Shown here: positions 52,288 to 60,972 of the stretch, one piece after another
How positions within the stretch are numbered: the stretch's first letter is position 1
Layout of the letters: each line of letters begins with the position of its first letter
Origin: Zhihengliuella flava
GTDB lineage: Bacteria; Actinomycetota; Actinomycetes; Actinomycetales; Micrococcaceae
Length of the DNA stretch: 64,000 nucleotides
Reading direction: 5' to 3'
Assembly: GCF_015751895.1 (NCBI RefSeq)
Contig: NZ_JADOTZ010000001.1
Span: forward strand, 1,488,001-1,552,000
Program-made: the position numbers and the translations under genes
The notes under the pieces: model-generated
What the model was told of the DNA's origin: nothing
The model's input: only the letters and a program-made list of their open reading frames with translations
The model's database searches: none

Positions 52288-53859
52288 ATGACTGCCCAGA
52301 ACCACACGATGCCCCCGGCCGCTGGCAGCGACGCCACCGGCATGGCATCGACCGCGGACCCCGCCGGCGTCGACGCCGAGAGCCCCACCGGCGCCCCACG
52401 GGAGAACAACCCGCTGGGACTCAGCCCCGGCCTGTACAACCAAGACTTGGCCCCCACCCGCCGGCGCGGCCGGACGTGGAACGCCTACAGCATCTTCACG
52501 CTGTGGGCTAATGACGTGCACAGTCTGGGCAACTACGGGTTCGCCATTGGGCTCTTCGCCCTAGGACTCGGCGGCTGGCAAATCCTGCTGGCCCTCGGGC
52601 TCGGCGGCGCCCTCCTGTTCTTGCTGCTCAATCTCTCCGGGTTCATGGGGGAGAAAACGGGCGTCCCGTTCCCCGTCATGAGCCGCATCTCCTTCGGCAT
52701 TCACGGAGCGCAGATCCCCGCGCTCATCCGCGGCGCCGTCGCCATCGCCTGGTTCGGCATCCAGACCTACCTCGCCTCCGTGGTGCTGCGCATCATGATC
52801 GTCGCCGTCGTCCCTGCGGCCGCGCGGTTCGATGAGAGCAACTACTGGGGGCTCTCCGCCCTCGGCTGGATGTCCTTCCTCGTCCTGTGGGCCCTGCAGC
52901 TGGTGATTGTGAGCTACGGGATGGAGATGATCCGCAAGTACGAGGCGTTTGCCGGACCGGTCATCTTGGTCACCATGGCCGCGCTAGCGATCTGGATGTT
53001 CACCGAGGCCCAGGGATCCATCGCCTGGTCCACGCCAGAGTCCAAGACCGGCCTCGACATGTGGCTGGCGATCTTCGGCGGCGCCACCCTGTGGGTGTCG
53101 ATCTACGGAACCTTCGTCCTGAACTTCTGTGATTTCACCCGTGGCGCCAGCTCCAAGGGCGCGATCGTTCGCGGCAACTTCTACGGCATCCCCATCAATA
53201 TGCTGCTCTTCGGCGCCATCGTGGTGGTCTTGGCTGGCGCACAGTTCAAGATCAACGGGACCGTCATCGAGTCGCCTGCGGACATCGTGCAGACCGTCCC
53301 GAACACCTTCCTCCTGGTCTTGGCCTGCCTGGCGTTGCTCATCCTGACCATCGCCGTGAACCTCATGGCCAACTTCGTAGCCCCGATCTACGCGCTGTCC
53401 AACCTCTTCCCCAAGACGTTGAACTTCCGCCGCGCGGGCCTCGTCTCCGGTCTCTTGGGCCTGCTGATCCTGCCGTGGAATCTCTACAACTCCCCGATCG
53501 TCATTACGTACTTCCTCGGCGGTCTGGGCGCGCTGCTCGGCCCTTTGTTCGGCATCATCATGGCCGACTACTGGCTGCTGCGCCGGGCGCGCGTCAACGT
53601 CCCGGACCTCTACCGTGACCGCCCGCAGACCGAGTACTACTACCGCCGCGGCGTGAACCCCCGCGCCGTGGCCGCGCTGATCCCCACGGCCCTGACGGCC
53701 ATGGTGCTCGCGTTCGTGCCCGCCTTCGCCGCCCTCTCCGCGTTCTCTTGGATCATCGGCTCCGTGCTCGGCGCGGTCGTTTACCTCTCCATCGCGGACC
53801 GGCGCACCCCCATCACCGACGTCTCCGGCGAGCCCATCGCCGTCGCCAGCACCCACTAA
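52288..53859 (+). CDS. pucI: NCS1-family nucleobase/allantoin permease
   Basis: A 523-residue transporter with twelve predicted helices. The helix 1 region TWNAYSIFTLWANDVHSLGN and GGWQILLAL are typical of NCS1 carriers of allantoin, hydantoins or purines. Its place between hyi and the racemase gene favours allantoin (PucI type), but purine transport is not excluded. It shares the operator region with hyi and is followed nine bases later by the racemase-family gene. Confidence 0.85.
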   Translation: MTAQNHTMPPAAGSDATGMASTADPAGVDAESPTGAPRENNPLGLSPGLYNQDLAPTRRRGRTWNAYSIFTLWANDVHSLGNYGFAIGLFALGLGGWQILLALGLGGALLFLLLNLSGFMGEKTGVPFPVMSRISFGIHGAQIPALIRGAVAIAWFGIQTYLASVVLRIMIVAVVPAAARFDESNYWGLSALGWMSFLVLWALQLVIVSYGMEMIRKYEAFAGPVILVTMAALAIWMFTEAQGSIAWSTPESKTGLDMWLAIFGGATLWVSIYGTFVLNFCDFTRGASSKGAIVRGNFYGIPINMLLFGAIVVVLAGAQFKINGTVIESPADIVQTVPNTFLLVLACLALLILTIAVNLMANFVAPIYALSNLFPKTLNFRRAGLVSGLLGLLILPWNLYNSPIVITYFLGGLGALLGPLFGIIMADYWLLRRARVNVPDLYRDRPQTEYYYRRGVNPRAVAALIPTALTAMVLAFVPAFAALSAFSWIIGSVLGAVVYLSIADRRTPITDVSGEPIAVASTH

Positions 53860-53867
53860 GGAGTCCC

Positions 53868-54599
53868 ATGCGCCTACTCGTCGTCAACGTCAACACCACG
53901 GCCTCCATGACGGAGGCGATCGCCGCGTCGGCCCGCGCCGTCGCGTCCGCTGATACGGAGATCATTGGCCTCACCCCGCGCTTCGGCGCGGACTCGTGCG
54001 AGGGGAATTTTGAGTCCTATCTCGCCGCCTTGGGCGTCTTGGACGCCGTGGCGAGTTATCAGGAGCCGTACGACGCCGTCATTCAGGCCGGCTACGGCGA
54101 GCACGGCCGGGAGGGCCTCCAGGAAGTGCTGGACGTCCCCGTCGTCGATATCACCGAGGCCGCCGCCTCCACGGCCATGTACCTCGGCCACAAGTATTCG
54201 GTGGTCACCACCCTGGACCGCACCGTTCCACTCATTGAGGACCGCCTGAAACTCGCCGGCCTCGATGCCCGGTGCGCCTCGGTGCGCGCCTCGGGATTGG
54301 GCGTGTTGGAGCTTGAGTCGGACCCTCAGCGCGCCGTCGAGGCCATTGTGGCCCAGTCCCGCGAGGCCGTGGAGCGGGACCACGCGGAAGTGATCTGCCT
54401 CGGTTGCGGCGGAATGGCCGAGTTGGAGGAGGCCGTCTCCGCCGCCACCGGCGTGCCCATCGTCGACGGCGTGCGCGCCGCGGTGACGGTGGCCGAGTCG
54501 CTGGTGCGGTTGGGCCTGTCCACCTCGAAGTCCCGCACGTACGCGCCGCCGCGCCCCAAGCAGATCACCGGGTGGCCGCTGCCGACGTCGGGCCGCTAA
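53868..54599 (+). CDS. Asp/Glu/hydantoin racemase family protein (allantoin racemase-like)
   Basis: A 243-residue protein of the HpxA/hydantoin racemase fold: MRLLVVNVNTTASMT, then CLGCGGMAEL with C177 and C180. Racemases of this family use two cysteines. The second is present, but the place of the first (ACFGDPG in hydantoin racemases) reads QAGYGEHG (residues 73-80), without cysteine. Context suggests interconversion of allantoin enantiomers, yet a one-cysteine enzyme may do different chemistry, as arylmalonate decarboxylase does. TAAGGAG ahead of the ATG includes the pucI stop. Confidence 0.75.
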   Translation: MRLLVVNVNTTASMTEAIAASARAVASADTEIIGLTPRFGADSCEGNFESYLAALGVLDAVASYQEPYDAVIQAGYGEHGREGLQEVLDVPVVDITEAAASTAMYLGHKYSVVTTLDRTVPLIEDRLKLAGLDARCASVRASGLGVLELESDPQRAVEAIVAQSREAVERDHAEVICLGCGGMAELEEAVSAATGVPIVDGVRAAVTVAESLVRLGLSTSKSRTYAPPRPKQITGWPLPTSGR

Positions 54600-54618
54600 A
54601 CCGCGGCAAGAAACACGA

Positions 54619-54657
54619 GGAGGGCCCGTGACCGAATGATTCGGTCACGGGCCCTCC
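54619..54657. terminator. bidirectional terminator
   Basis: An 18-pair perfect stem (arms 54619-54636 and 54640-54657) with a TGA loop lies between the convergent racemase-like and allE genes. Confidence 0.85.
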
Positions 54658-54676
54658 CGCTGCGTCGCCGGCCCTC

Positions 54677-55516
54677 TTACAGAGCGATCTGCCGGTTCAC
54701 GTCCTTGTAGAGCAAGTAGCGGAACCGCGACGGCCCGCCCGCGTAACAAGCCTGCGGACAGAAGGCCCGCAGGGACATGTAGTCACCGGCCTCCACCTCC
54801 ACCCAGTCGTCGTTCAACCGGTACACCGCCTTGCCCTCCAAGACGTACAGGCCGTGCTCCATGACGTGCGTCTCCGCGAAGGGGATGGAGGCGCCCGGAT
54901 CGAACGTCACCACGTTCACGTGCATGTCAAAGGCCAGATCCTCCGGATCGAGCATCCGCGTGGTCCGCCACGCGCCGTTGGTATCCGGCATCGGCGTCGG
55001 CTCAATGTCCTGCTCGTTGCCGACGACGACGCGCGGCGTGTGTCCGCTCAGCGGCTCGTACCGCTTGCGGATCCACTGGAATTGGGTGGGCTCCACACCG
55101 TTGTTCGCGGCGGTCCACGCCGCCCCCGCCGGCAGGTAAGCGAAGCCGCCCGGGGCGAGCACGTGCTCGGCCCCGTCAACGGCGATCGTCAACTCGCCCG
55201 CGAGGACGAACACAAAGCCCTCGACCTCGGCCTGCGGCTCGGGCCGCTTGGACCCTCCGCCGGGCGCGACCTCCACGATCGACTGCGCGAACGTGGTGGC
55301 GCCGGAGGCCACCGGGCGGTTCAGGACCCAGGCCCGCGCGCCCTCCCATTCGGGGAAAACGGACGTGACGATGTCCCGGAGCACGCCCCGCGGGATCACC
55401 GTGTAGGCCTCGGTCACCACCGCCCGGTCACTGAGCAAGTTGGTCTGCGGGGGCAATCCGCCCGTCGCCCCCTGATAGACGGGGGCGGTTGTACGTTCGG
55501 TCACGAGCTCAGACAT
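54677..55516 (-). CDS. allE: (S)-ureidoglycine aminohydrolase
   Basis: Removes ammonia from (S)-ureidoglycine to give (S)-ureidoglycolate. The 279-residue protein is a double cupin; the C-terminal cupin has the Mn ligands in ETHVMEHGLYVLEG. It is the last gene of the malic enzyme-aceB-aldolase-like-allE unit and overlaps the previous gene by eight bases. Allantoate amidohydrolase or allantoicase and ureidoglycolate lyase, which act on either side of this step, are not in the window. Confidence 0.9.
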   Translation of the reverse strand: MSELVTERTTAPVYQGATGGLPPQTNLLSDRAVVTEAYTVIPRGVLRDIVTSVFPEWEGARAWVLNRPVASGATTFAQSIVEVAPGGGSKRPEPQAEVEGFVFVLAGELTIAVDGAEHVLAPGGFAYLPAGAAWTAANNGVEPTQFQWIRKRYEPLSGHTPRVVVGNEQDIEPTPMPDTNGAWRTTRMLDPEDLAFDMHVNVVTFDPGASIPFAETHVMEHGLYVLEGKAVYRLNDDWVEVEAGDYMSLRAFCPQACYAGGPSRFRYLLYKDVNRQIAL

Positions 55517-56807
55517 GGGTTCCCTCTTCTACGGTGATCGGTCGGTTGAGTGCGATCGAGTCCAGGGTCGCCGCGTCCACGCCGGCCTCCCGCTCGATCT
55601 CCTCAGTGGTCAGGGCGCCACAGGCGCGGCCGCGGCGAATGAAGTTGGCCAGGGCCCGGGCAGTGGCCGGCTCGTCCATGACGGACGATTCAATGCGGTG
55701 CACGTAGTTGCGCAGGCGGGCCGCCGCCGCGGCGAACCCGTCCCGGTAGAACGCGTACGTCGCGAGGAACCGCGTGGGCAGCTGCGCCGCGTGCAGGTCC
55801 CAGCCTTGATAGATCCCCCGCTCGAGGTGGCGGCGGACCAGGCGGGCGTGCAGCTGCCATGCCTGCTGGACGTGCTCCGGATCGCCGACGGGCAGGATGT
55901 TGGTCGATCCGTCGGAAAGGTGCACACCGGTCCCGGCGACGGCCACCTGCATGACGTTCTTGGCGTAGTCGGCCGCCGGGTGCTCCATGGACTGGTACGC
56001 GGCGGCAATCCCCAGGGAGGCCGAATAGTCGTACGTGCCGTAATGCAGGCTGCTCACGCGACCGCGCCCGGCGTGCAGCAGGCGGGCGCTCGGCACCGTC
56101 CCGTCATCGGCGAGAATCAGCTGGGGCGTCTCCATCTGAACCTCGAACGTCAGCGTTCCCGGCGCCAAGCCGTGTGCCTGTTCCAGGTGTTCGACGACGT
56201 CGACCATCACTTGAACCTGATCCACGGAGGTGACCTTGGGCAGGGTCAGCACCAGCGACTCCGGCAGCGGCCCAGCCTCGAGCAGGGTGCTCAGGAACAG
56301 GTCCAGCGTGCGCAGGCCACGGCGCCGGGTCGGCGCCTCGAGGGACTTGAACCGGATGCCGATGAACGGCGGCGCGGTCCCGGCCGCCACGTCCTGGGCG
56401 ACGGCGCGGGCCGCCGCGACGACGGCCTCGTCCTCGGCCCGGTCCCCGCGGTCGCCAAATCCGTCCTCGAAATCGATCCGCAGGTCCTCGATGGGCTCGT
56501 CGCCGAGCTTGCGAGCCACGAGGTCCGCTAGCGCGCCGGCCGCGGCCGCCTCGCCGGAGCTGCCCAGTACGGTGCGCCGCGCCAGCTCGGCCAGCCCCCC
56601 GGCCTCGTCGGCGGCGGCTAGGCCTGCACGGCCCCAGTCGGCCGCGATCGACACCCTGTAGCGATCCCCTGGGATGTATACGGTGTGCACGGGCTGGCGC
56701 CGGCCATCATCCCCCGGGTATCCCGACGCCAGGAGCTCGTCCGCCGCGGCGAGGCGTTGATCGTACCCGGCCAGCATCGCGTCGCTCACCACGGGAGAGC
56801 GGCTCAT
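55509..56807 (-). CDS. HpcH/HpaI aldolase / citrate lyase-like protein (DUF6986 type)
   Basis: A 432-residue protein related to the CitE/HpcH aldolase superfamily: IEDLRIDFEDGFGDRGDRAEDE near residue 108 holds the acidic metal region, followed by GIRFKSLEAPTRRRG and FEVQMETPQL. Family members cleave or form C-C bonds next to a carboxylate. The substrate is not known. The ATGA overlap with malate synthase and the eight-base overlap with allE place it firmly in ureide/glyoxylate metabolism; a lyase that yields or uses glyoxylate is a reasonable but unproven guess. Confidence 0.75.
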   Translation of the reverse strand: MSRSPVVSDAMLAGYDQRLAAADELLASGYPGDDGRRQPVHTVYIPGDRYRVSIAADWGRAGLAAADEAGGLAELARRTVLGSSGEAAAAGALADLVARKLGDEPIEDLRIDFEDGFGDRGDRAEDEAVVAAARAVAQDVAAGTAPPFIGIRFKSLEAPTRRRGLRTLDLFLSTLLEAGPLPESLVLTLPKVTSVDQVQVMVDVVEHLEQAHGLAPGTLTFEVQMETPQLILADDGTVPSARLLHAGRGRVSSLHYGTYDYSASLGIAAAYQSMEHPAADYAKNVMQVAVAGTGVHLSDGSTNILPVGDPEHVQQAWQLHARLVRRHLERGIYQGWDLHAAQLPTRFLATYAFYRDGFAAAAARLRNYVHRIESSVMDEPATARALANFIRRGRACGALTTEEIEREAGVDAATLDSIALNRPITVEEGTHV

Positions 56808-58429
56808 GCGAGCACCGCCTTGCCGGTGAGCTGGCGGTAGGCCGGCAGGGTCAAAAAGTCCTCGAAGTCCTCGTCCCGGCCGGAGACCAGCCGGCCGATC
56901 AGATCGGCCGCCGGCTGGTAGTACGCCGTGAAGCGCTCCTCATCCTGAACCTCGGCCCGCAACCGCTGCGTCTCCTCCTCGAGGATCCCGGCCACCAGCT
57001 CGGCCGTGATGGTGCGGCCGGTATCCGCGGCCACCACCTCGTTACGGATTTGCTGCCACACCTGGGACCGGGAGATCTCTGCGGTCGCCGCATCCTCCAT
57101 CAGGTTGTGGATAGCGACGGCACCGTTGCCGGAGAGCCAGACGGCGGTGTAGGCCACGGCCACGTAGAGGTTGGCGCGCAGGCCCGCCTCGGTGACGGAC
57201 CCGGGCGCGGAGGCGACGTCGAGCAGCTGCTCGGCCGTCACGGTGACGTCGTCCCGCTGACGGACCACCTGGTTCGGCTCGCTGCCCAGCTCGGCGTCGA
57301 ACACCTCACGGCAGACGGGCACGAGGTCGGGGTGCGCCACCCACGAACCGTCAAAGCCGTCCTGGGCCTCACGGGTCTTGTCCGCGCGCACCTTGTCGAT
57401 CGCGGCGGCGGTCACGTCCGGCTCGCGCCGGTTCGGAATGAAGGCGGCCATGCCGCCCATCGCAAACGCGCCACGCTTATGGCACGTGGCCACCAGCAGG
57501 TCCGTGTAGGCGCGCATCATCGGCGCCGTCATGGCGACGTCGGCACGGTCCGGCATCACGAACTCGGCACCGGCCTCGCGGAAGTACTTGATGATGCTGA
57601 AGAGGTAGTCCCACCGGCCAGCGTTGAGGCCGGAGGCGTGATCGCGCAGTTCATAGAGGATCTCGTCCATCTGGAAGGCGGCCGGGATGGTCTCGATGAG
57701 CACGGTGGCCCGGATGGTGCCGTGCTCCAGCCCCAACTCCGCCTCGGCGAAGGTGAAGACCTCGTCCCACAGACGGGCCTCGAGGTGGGACTCAAGCTTG
57801 GGCAGGTAGTAGTACGGACCCTGCTTGGTCTCGGCGAGGTGGCGGGCGTTGTGGAAGAAGTGCAGGCCAAAGTCCACGAGCGCGCCCACGGCATCCTCGC
57901 CATCCACCCGCACGTGGGCTTCCGGCAGGTGCCAGCCGCGGGGGCGCATGACGACGACGGCGCGCTCCGCCTCCGGCACCAGGGTGTACGTCTTGCCCTG
58001 GGGGGAGGTGAAGGAGAGGGTTCCACGCGCGGCGTCGGTGAGGTTCTTCAGGGCGTCGACGACGTTATGCCAGCTGGGGGTGGAGGCGTCTTCGAGGTCG
58101 GCCAACCACACCTTGGCCCCGGAGTTCAGGGCGTTGATCGCCATCTTGACGGGGCTGGCCGGGCCGGTGATTTCCACGCGGCGGTCCCGCAACGCGGCGG
58201 GGGCCTCGGCGACCGTCCAGTCGCCCTCACGCACGGAGGCGGTCTGCGGCAGGAAGTCCAGCGTCCCGCTGGCCGCGGCCTGGGCGCGCGCCTCGACGCG
58301 TGCGTCCAGCAGGTCCCTCCGGGTTGCCGCGAAGCGCTGGTGCAGCTTCTCGACGAAGGCCAAGGCGTCCGGGGTCAGAATGGAGTCGCCGCCGGCGACG
58401 GTCGGGGCGGGGTAGGCGGTGATAGTCAT
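56804..58429 (-). CDS. aceB: malate synthase A
   Basis: Condenses glyoxylate with acetyl-CoA to malate. The 541-residue length fits the A isoform. Family features are LADLEDASTPSWHNV, VVMRPRGWHLPEAH and GLNAGRWDYLFS. No isocitrate lyase gene is near, so here the glyoxylate should come from ureides. The gene follows malic enzyme and overlaps the aldolase-like gene by four bases. Confidence 0.93.
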   Translation of the reverse strand: MTITAYPAPTVAGGDSILTPDALAFVEKLHQRFAATRRDLLDARVEARAQAAASGTLDFLPQTASVREGDWTVAEAPAALRDRRVEITGPASPVKMAINALNSGAKVWLADLEDASTPSWHNVVDALKNLTDAARGTLSFTSPQGKTYTLVPEAERAVVVMRPRGWHLPEAHVRVDGEDAVGALVDFGLHFFHNARHLAETKQGPYYYLPKLESHLEARLWDEVFTFAEAELGLEHGTIRATVLIETIPAAFQMDEILYELRDHASGLNAGRWDYLFSIIKYFREAGAEFVMPDRADVAMTAPMMRAYTDLLVATCHKRGAFAMGGMAAFIPNRREPDVTAAAIDKVRADKTREAQDGFDGSWVAHPDLVPVCREVFDAELGSEPNQVVRQRDDVTVTAEQLLDVASAPGSVTEAGLRANLYVAVAYTAVWLSGNGAVAIHNLMEDAATAEISRSQVWQQIRNEVVAADTGRTITAELVAGILEEETQRLRAEVQDEERFTAYYQPAADLIGRLVSGRDEDFEDFLTLPAYRQLTGKAVLA

Positions 58430-58457
58430 AATCGGTGCTCCTTCGGCGTCGGTTCGG

Positions 58458-59867
58458 TTAGCTGACGGGGGCCGCGGCGGGGGTCTGTGCGGGGGCGACC
58501 GCGACGATCGCGGCGGCGACGTCGCTGGCGATCTTCGGATCGAAAACGCTCGGGATGATGAAGCCCGGGTTCAGCTCCGCGTCGCTCACCCGGGAGGCGA
58601 TCGCCTCGGCGGCGGCCACCAGCATCTCGTCGGTGATCTCGGCGGTCTGCGCGTCCAGCAGGCCACGGAACACACCGGGGAACGCGAGGACGTTGTTGAT
58701 CTGGTTCGGGAAGTCGGAGCGGCCCGTGGCGACGACGGCGGCGTGCCGGCCGGCCGCCACCGGATCCACCTCCGGGTCCGGGTTGGCCATCGCGAAAACG
58801 ATGGCCTGCTCGGCCATCGACGCGATGTGCTCTTCCTGGAGCAGGTCCGGTCCGGAAACGCCGATGAAGACATCGGCCCCGACGACGGCCTCCTGCAAGG
58901 TGCCGCTGAAGCCCTCGGGGTTGGTGTTCTCGGCGATCCACACGCGGTGGGCGTCGCTGTACTCTTCGCCCTTGACGATCGCGCCGGAGCGGCCGCAGGC
59001 GATGATGTTCCGCGCCCCGCTGGCGGCCAACAGGCCGATGATGGCGTGGCCGGCGGCGCCCACGCCGGAGACCACAATCCGCACCTGGTCGATCGTCTTG
59101 CCCACCACCTTGAGGGCGTTGACCAGCGCGGCCAGCGTCACGATCGCGGTGCCGTGCTGATCGTCGTGGAACACCGGAATGTCCAGTTCCTCGCGGAGCC
59201 GGCGCTCGATCTCGAAACAGCGCGGCGCGGCGATGTCCTCGAGGTTCACGCCGCCGTAGACGGGGGCGATCGCCTTGACGACGCGAATGATCTCCTCGGT
59301 GTCCTGGGTGTCGAGGCACACGGGCCAGGCGTCGACGTCGGCGAACTGCTTGAAGAGGGCGGCTTTGCCCTCCATGACCGGCAGCGAGGCCTCCGGGCCG
59401 ATGTTGCCGAGGCCGAGGACGGCGGACCCGTCGGAGACCACAGCGATCGTGTTGCGCTTGACCGTCAGGCGCCGCGCGTCGTCCTTATTCGCGGCGATGG
59501 TCTGGCACACACGGGCGACGCCGGGCGTGTAGGCCCGGGACAGATCATCACGGTTGCGCAGCGCCACCTTGGGGTTGATCTCCAGCTTGCCGCCGAGGTG
59601 CATGAGGTAGGTGCGGTCGCTGACCTTGCGCACGCTCACGCCGTCGAGGTCATCGAGCGCGCCGCGGATCTGCTCGGCGTGGTCGGTGTTGGTGGTGTTG
59701 CAGCTGACGTCCACGATGACGGTCTCGTGACCGGATTCGACGACGTCCAGTGCCGTGACGGAACCGCCCGCCGCGCCGACGGCGGCGGCCAGTTCGCTGG
59801 TGGCCGTGATCGTCGCGGGGGCCTCCACGCGGATCGTCAGCGAATATCCGGGGCTCGGTGCTCCCAT
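58458..59867 (-). CDS. malic enzyme with N-terminal ACT domain
   Basis: Oxidative decarboxylation of malate to pyruvate. The 469-residue protein has an ACT-like domain at residues 8-80, then the malic enzyme N domain ([37 protein letters not shown]) and the Rossmann domain ([20 protein letters not shown]). The ACT domain suggests control by a small ligand. NAD or NADP preference is not certain. GAGGAGG precedes the ATG. First gene of the unit that carries glyoxylate to pyruvate via malate synthase. Confidence 0.9.
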   Translation of the reverse strand: MGAPSPGYSLTIRVEAPATITATSELAAAVGAAGGSVTALDVVESGHETVIVDVSCNTTNTDHAEQIRGALDDLDGVSVRKVSDRTYLMHLGGKLEINPKVALRNRDDLSRAYTPGVARVCQTIAANKDDARRLTVKRNTIAVVSDGSAVLGLGNIGPEASLPVMEGKAALFKQFADVDAWPVCLDTQDTEEIIRVVKAIAPVYGGVNLEDIAAPRCFEIERRLREELDIPVFHDDQHGTAIVTLAALVNALKVVGKTIDQVRIVVSGVGAAGHAIIGLLAASGARNIIACGRSGAIVKGEEYSDAHRVWIAENTNPEGFSGTLQEAVVGADVFIGVSGPDLLQEEHIASMAEQAIVFAMANPDPEVDPVAAGRHAAVVATGRSDFPNQINNVLAFPGVFRGLLDAQTAEITDEMLVAAAEAIASRVSDAELNPGFIIPSVFDPKIASDVAAAIVAVAPAQTPAAAPVS

Positions 59868-59933
59868 GGTCCTACCTCCTCATCTCGGCGGCGGCGCCGC
59901 ACGGGCGGCCGCTCCACCGTAGTGACTCGTTTG

Positions 59934-59970
59934 TTTCCGTATAGTGGATATTATGATCTGTATTATGGAA
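59934..59970. promoter_or_regulatory. AllR-like boxes between malic enzyme and iclR
   Basis: TTTCCGTATAGTGGA (59934-59948) and ATCTGTATTATGGAA (59956-59970). The second fills the spacer of the malic enzyme promoter and the first flanks its -10, as expected for an IclR repressor. Confidence 0.5.
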
Positions 59971-59976
59971 TTTCAA
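59948..59976 (-). promoter_or_regulatory. malic enzyme operon promoter
   Basis: On the minus strand TTGAAA (59976-59971), exact 17-base spacer TTCCATAATACAGATCA, TAATAT (59953-59948). A strong consensus match with the regulator box inside the spacer. Confidence 0.65.
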
Positions 59977-60100
59977 GGGTTACCGCCAAAGATTCACTCT
60001 CAGTATTCCGGAGGGCGGAAAAACTGGGTCTCGATGCGATAGCCTGACCACGGGCTGATCCGCCCTATACACCGTCCGCGACCCCCTCGCGAGGAGCCCC

Positions 60101-60862
60101 ATGACCACCAAGACCGGATCCGGCGTTCAGTCGGTAGAACGCGCCTTTGATCTGCTGGAGCTCATTGCCCGCGCTGGAGGCGAGTGCACGCTCAGCGAGC
60201 TCGCCGAGCAGACGCCGCTGCCCCTGCCCACCATCCACCGGCTGTTGCGCACCCTCGTCGGCATCGGACACGTCCGCCAGCTACCCAACCGGCGCTATGC
60301 CCTCGGCCCCCGCCTCATCCGGCTCGGGGAGGTGGCCAACCGCCAGCTGGGTGCCCTAGCCGCCCCGGTCCTGCGTTCTCTCGTGGACGAGTTGGGCGAG
60401 TCGGCCAACCTCGCGGTGCTCGACGGCGACATGGTCACCTACACCGGTCAGGTCCCCTCGCCGCACAGCATGCGCATGAACACGGAAGTGGGCCGCCGGG
60501 CCAATCTCCACTCCTCCGGAGTGGGCAAGGCCATCCTGGCCGTGCTCGACGACGAACGCATCACCCGCTTGGTCCTGCAGGCCGGCATGCCGGCGGCCAC
60601 CCAGCACTCCATCACCACCCTGCCGGAGCTCATGGCTGAGATCGAGCGGATTCGCGCTCAAGGGCACGCGGTGGACGAACAGGAGCAGGAACTGGGCGTG
60701 CGCTGCTTCGCGATGGCCGTCCCCGGCGCTCCGACGCCGATGGCGCTGTCCATCTCGGGGCCGGTCTCTCGCGTGGACGAGGCCTTCGCCACGCAGGCCG
60801 TTGCCGCGCTGGAGCGGGCCACCCGCACCATCTCCGAGGCGCTCACCGGCGCTGCCCTCTAA
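60101..60862 (+). CDS. IclR-family regulator (AllR-like)
   Basis: A 253-residue regulator with an N-terminal winged helix (VQSVERAFDLLELIARAGGECTLSELAEQ region, TPLPLPTIHRLLRTL) and a C-terminal IclR effector domain (LHSSGVGKAILAVL, ELGVRCFAMAVPG). IclR proteins of this type (AllR in E. coli) control allantoin and glyoxylate genes, with glyoxylate or allantoin as signal. It is divergent from malic enzyme and next to the permease and uricase genes. GAGGAG precedes the ATG. Confidence 0.87.
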   Translation: MTTKTGSGVQSVERAFDLLELIARAGGECTLSELAEQTPLPLPTIHRLLRTLVGIGHVRQLPNRRYALGPRLIRLGEVANRQLGALAAPVLRSLVDELGESANLAVLDGDMVTYTGQVPSPHSMRMNTEVGRRANLHSSGVGKAILAVLDDERITRLVLQAGMPAATQHSITTLPELMAEIERIRAQGHAVDEQEQELGVRCFAMAVPGAPTPMALSISGPVSRVDEAFATQAVAALERATRTISEALTGAAL

Positions 60863-60915
60863 GCCCGCACCCGTCCGGCCACGCCTCGCCGGAGCGGTTC
60901 CGCACCGACGCACCA

Positions 60916-60959
60916 CGGCCTCGGCCCCGACGCCCTCTGGGACGTCGGGGCCGAGGCCG
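60916..60959. terminator. bidirectional terminator
   Basis: CGGCCTCGGCCCCGACG and its exact complement form a 17-pair stem with a 10-base loop between the convergent iclR and NCS2 permease genes. Confidence 0.8.
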
Positions 60960-60972
60960 CTTCATGCCGCCG

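Noticed and set aside
58419-60047. Plus-strand open frame of 542 codons
   Set aside because: Antisense to malic enzyme and running through its promoter; no recognisable domain.
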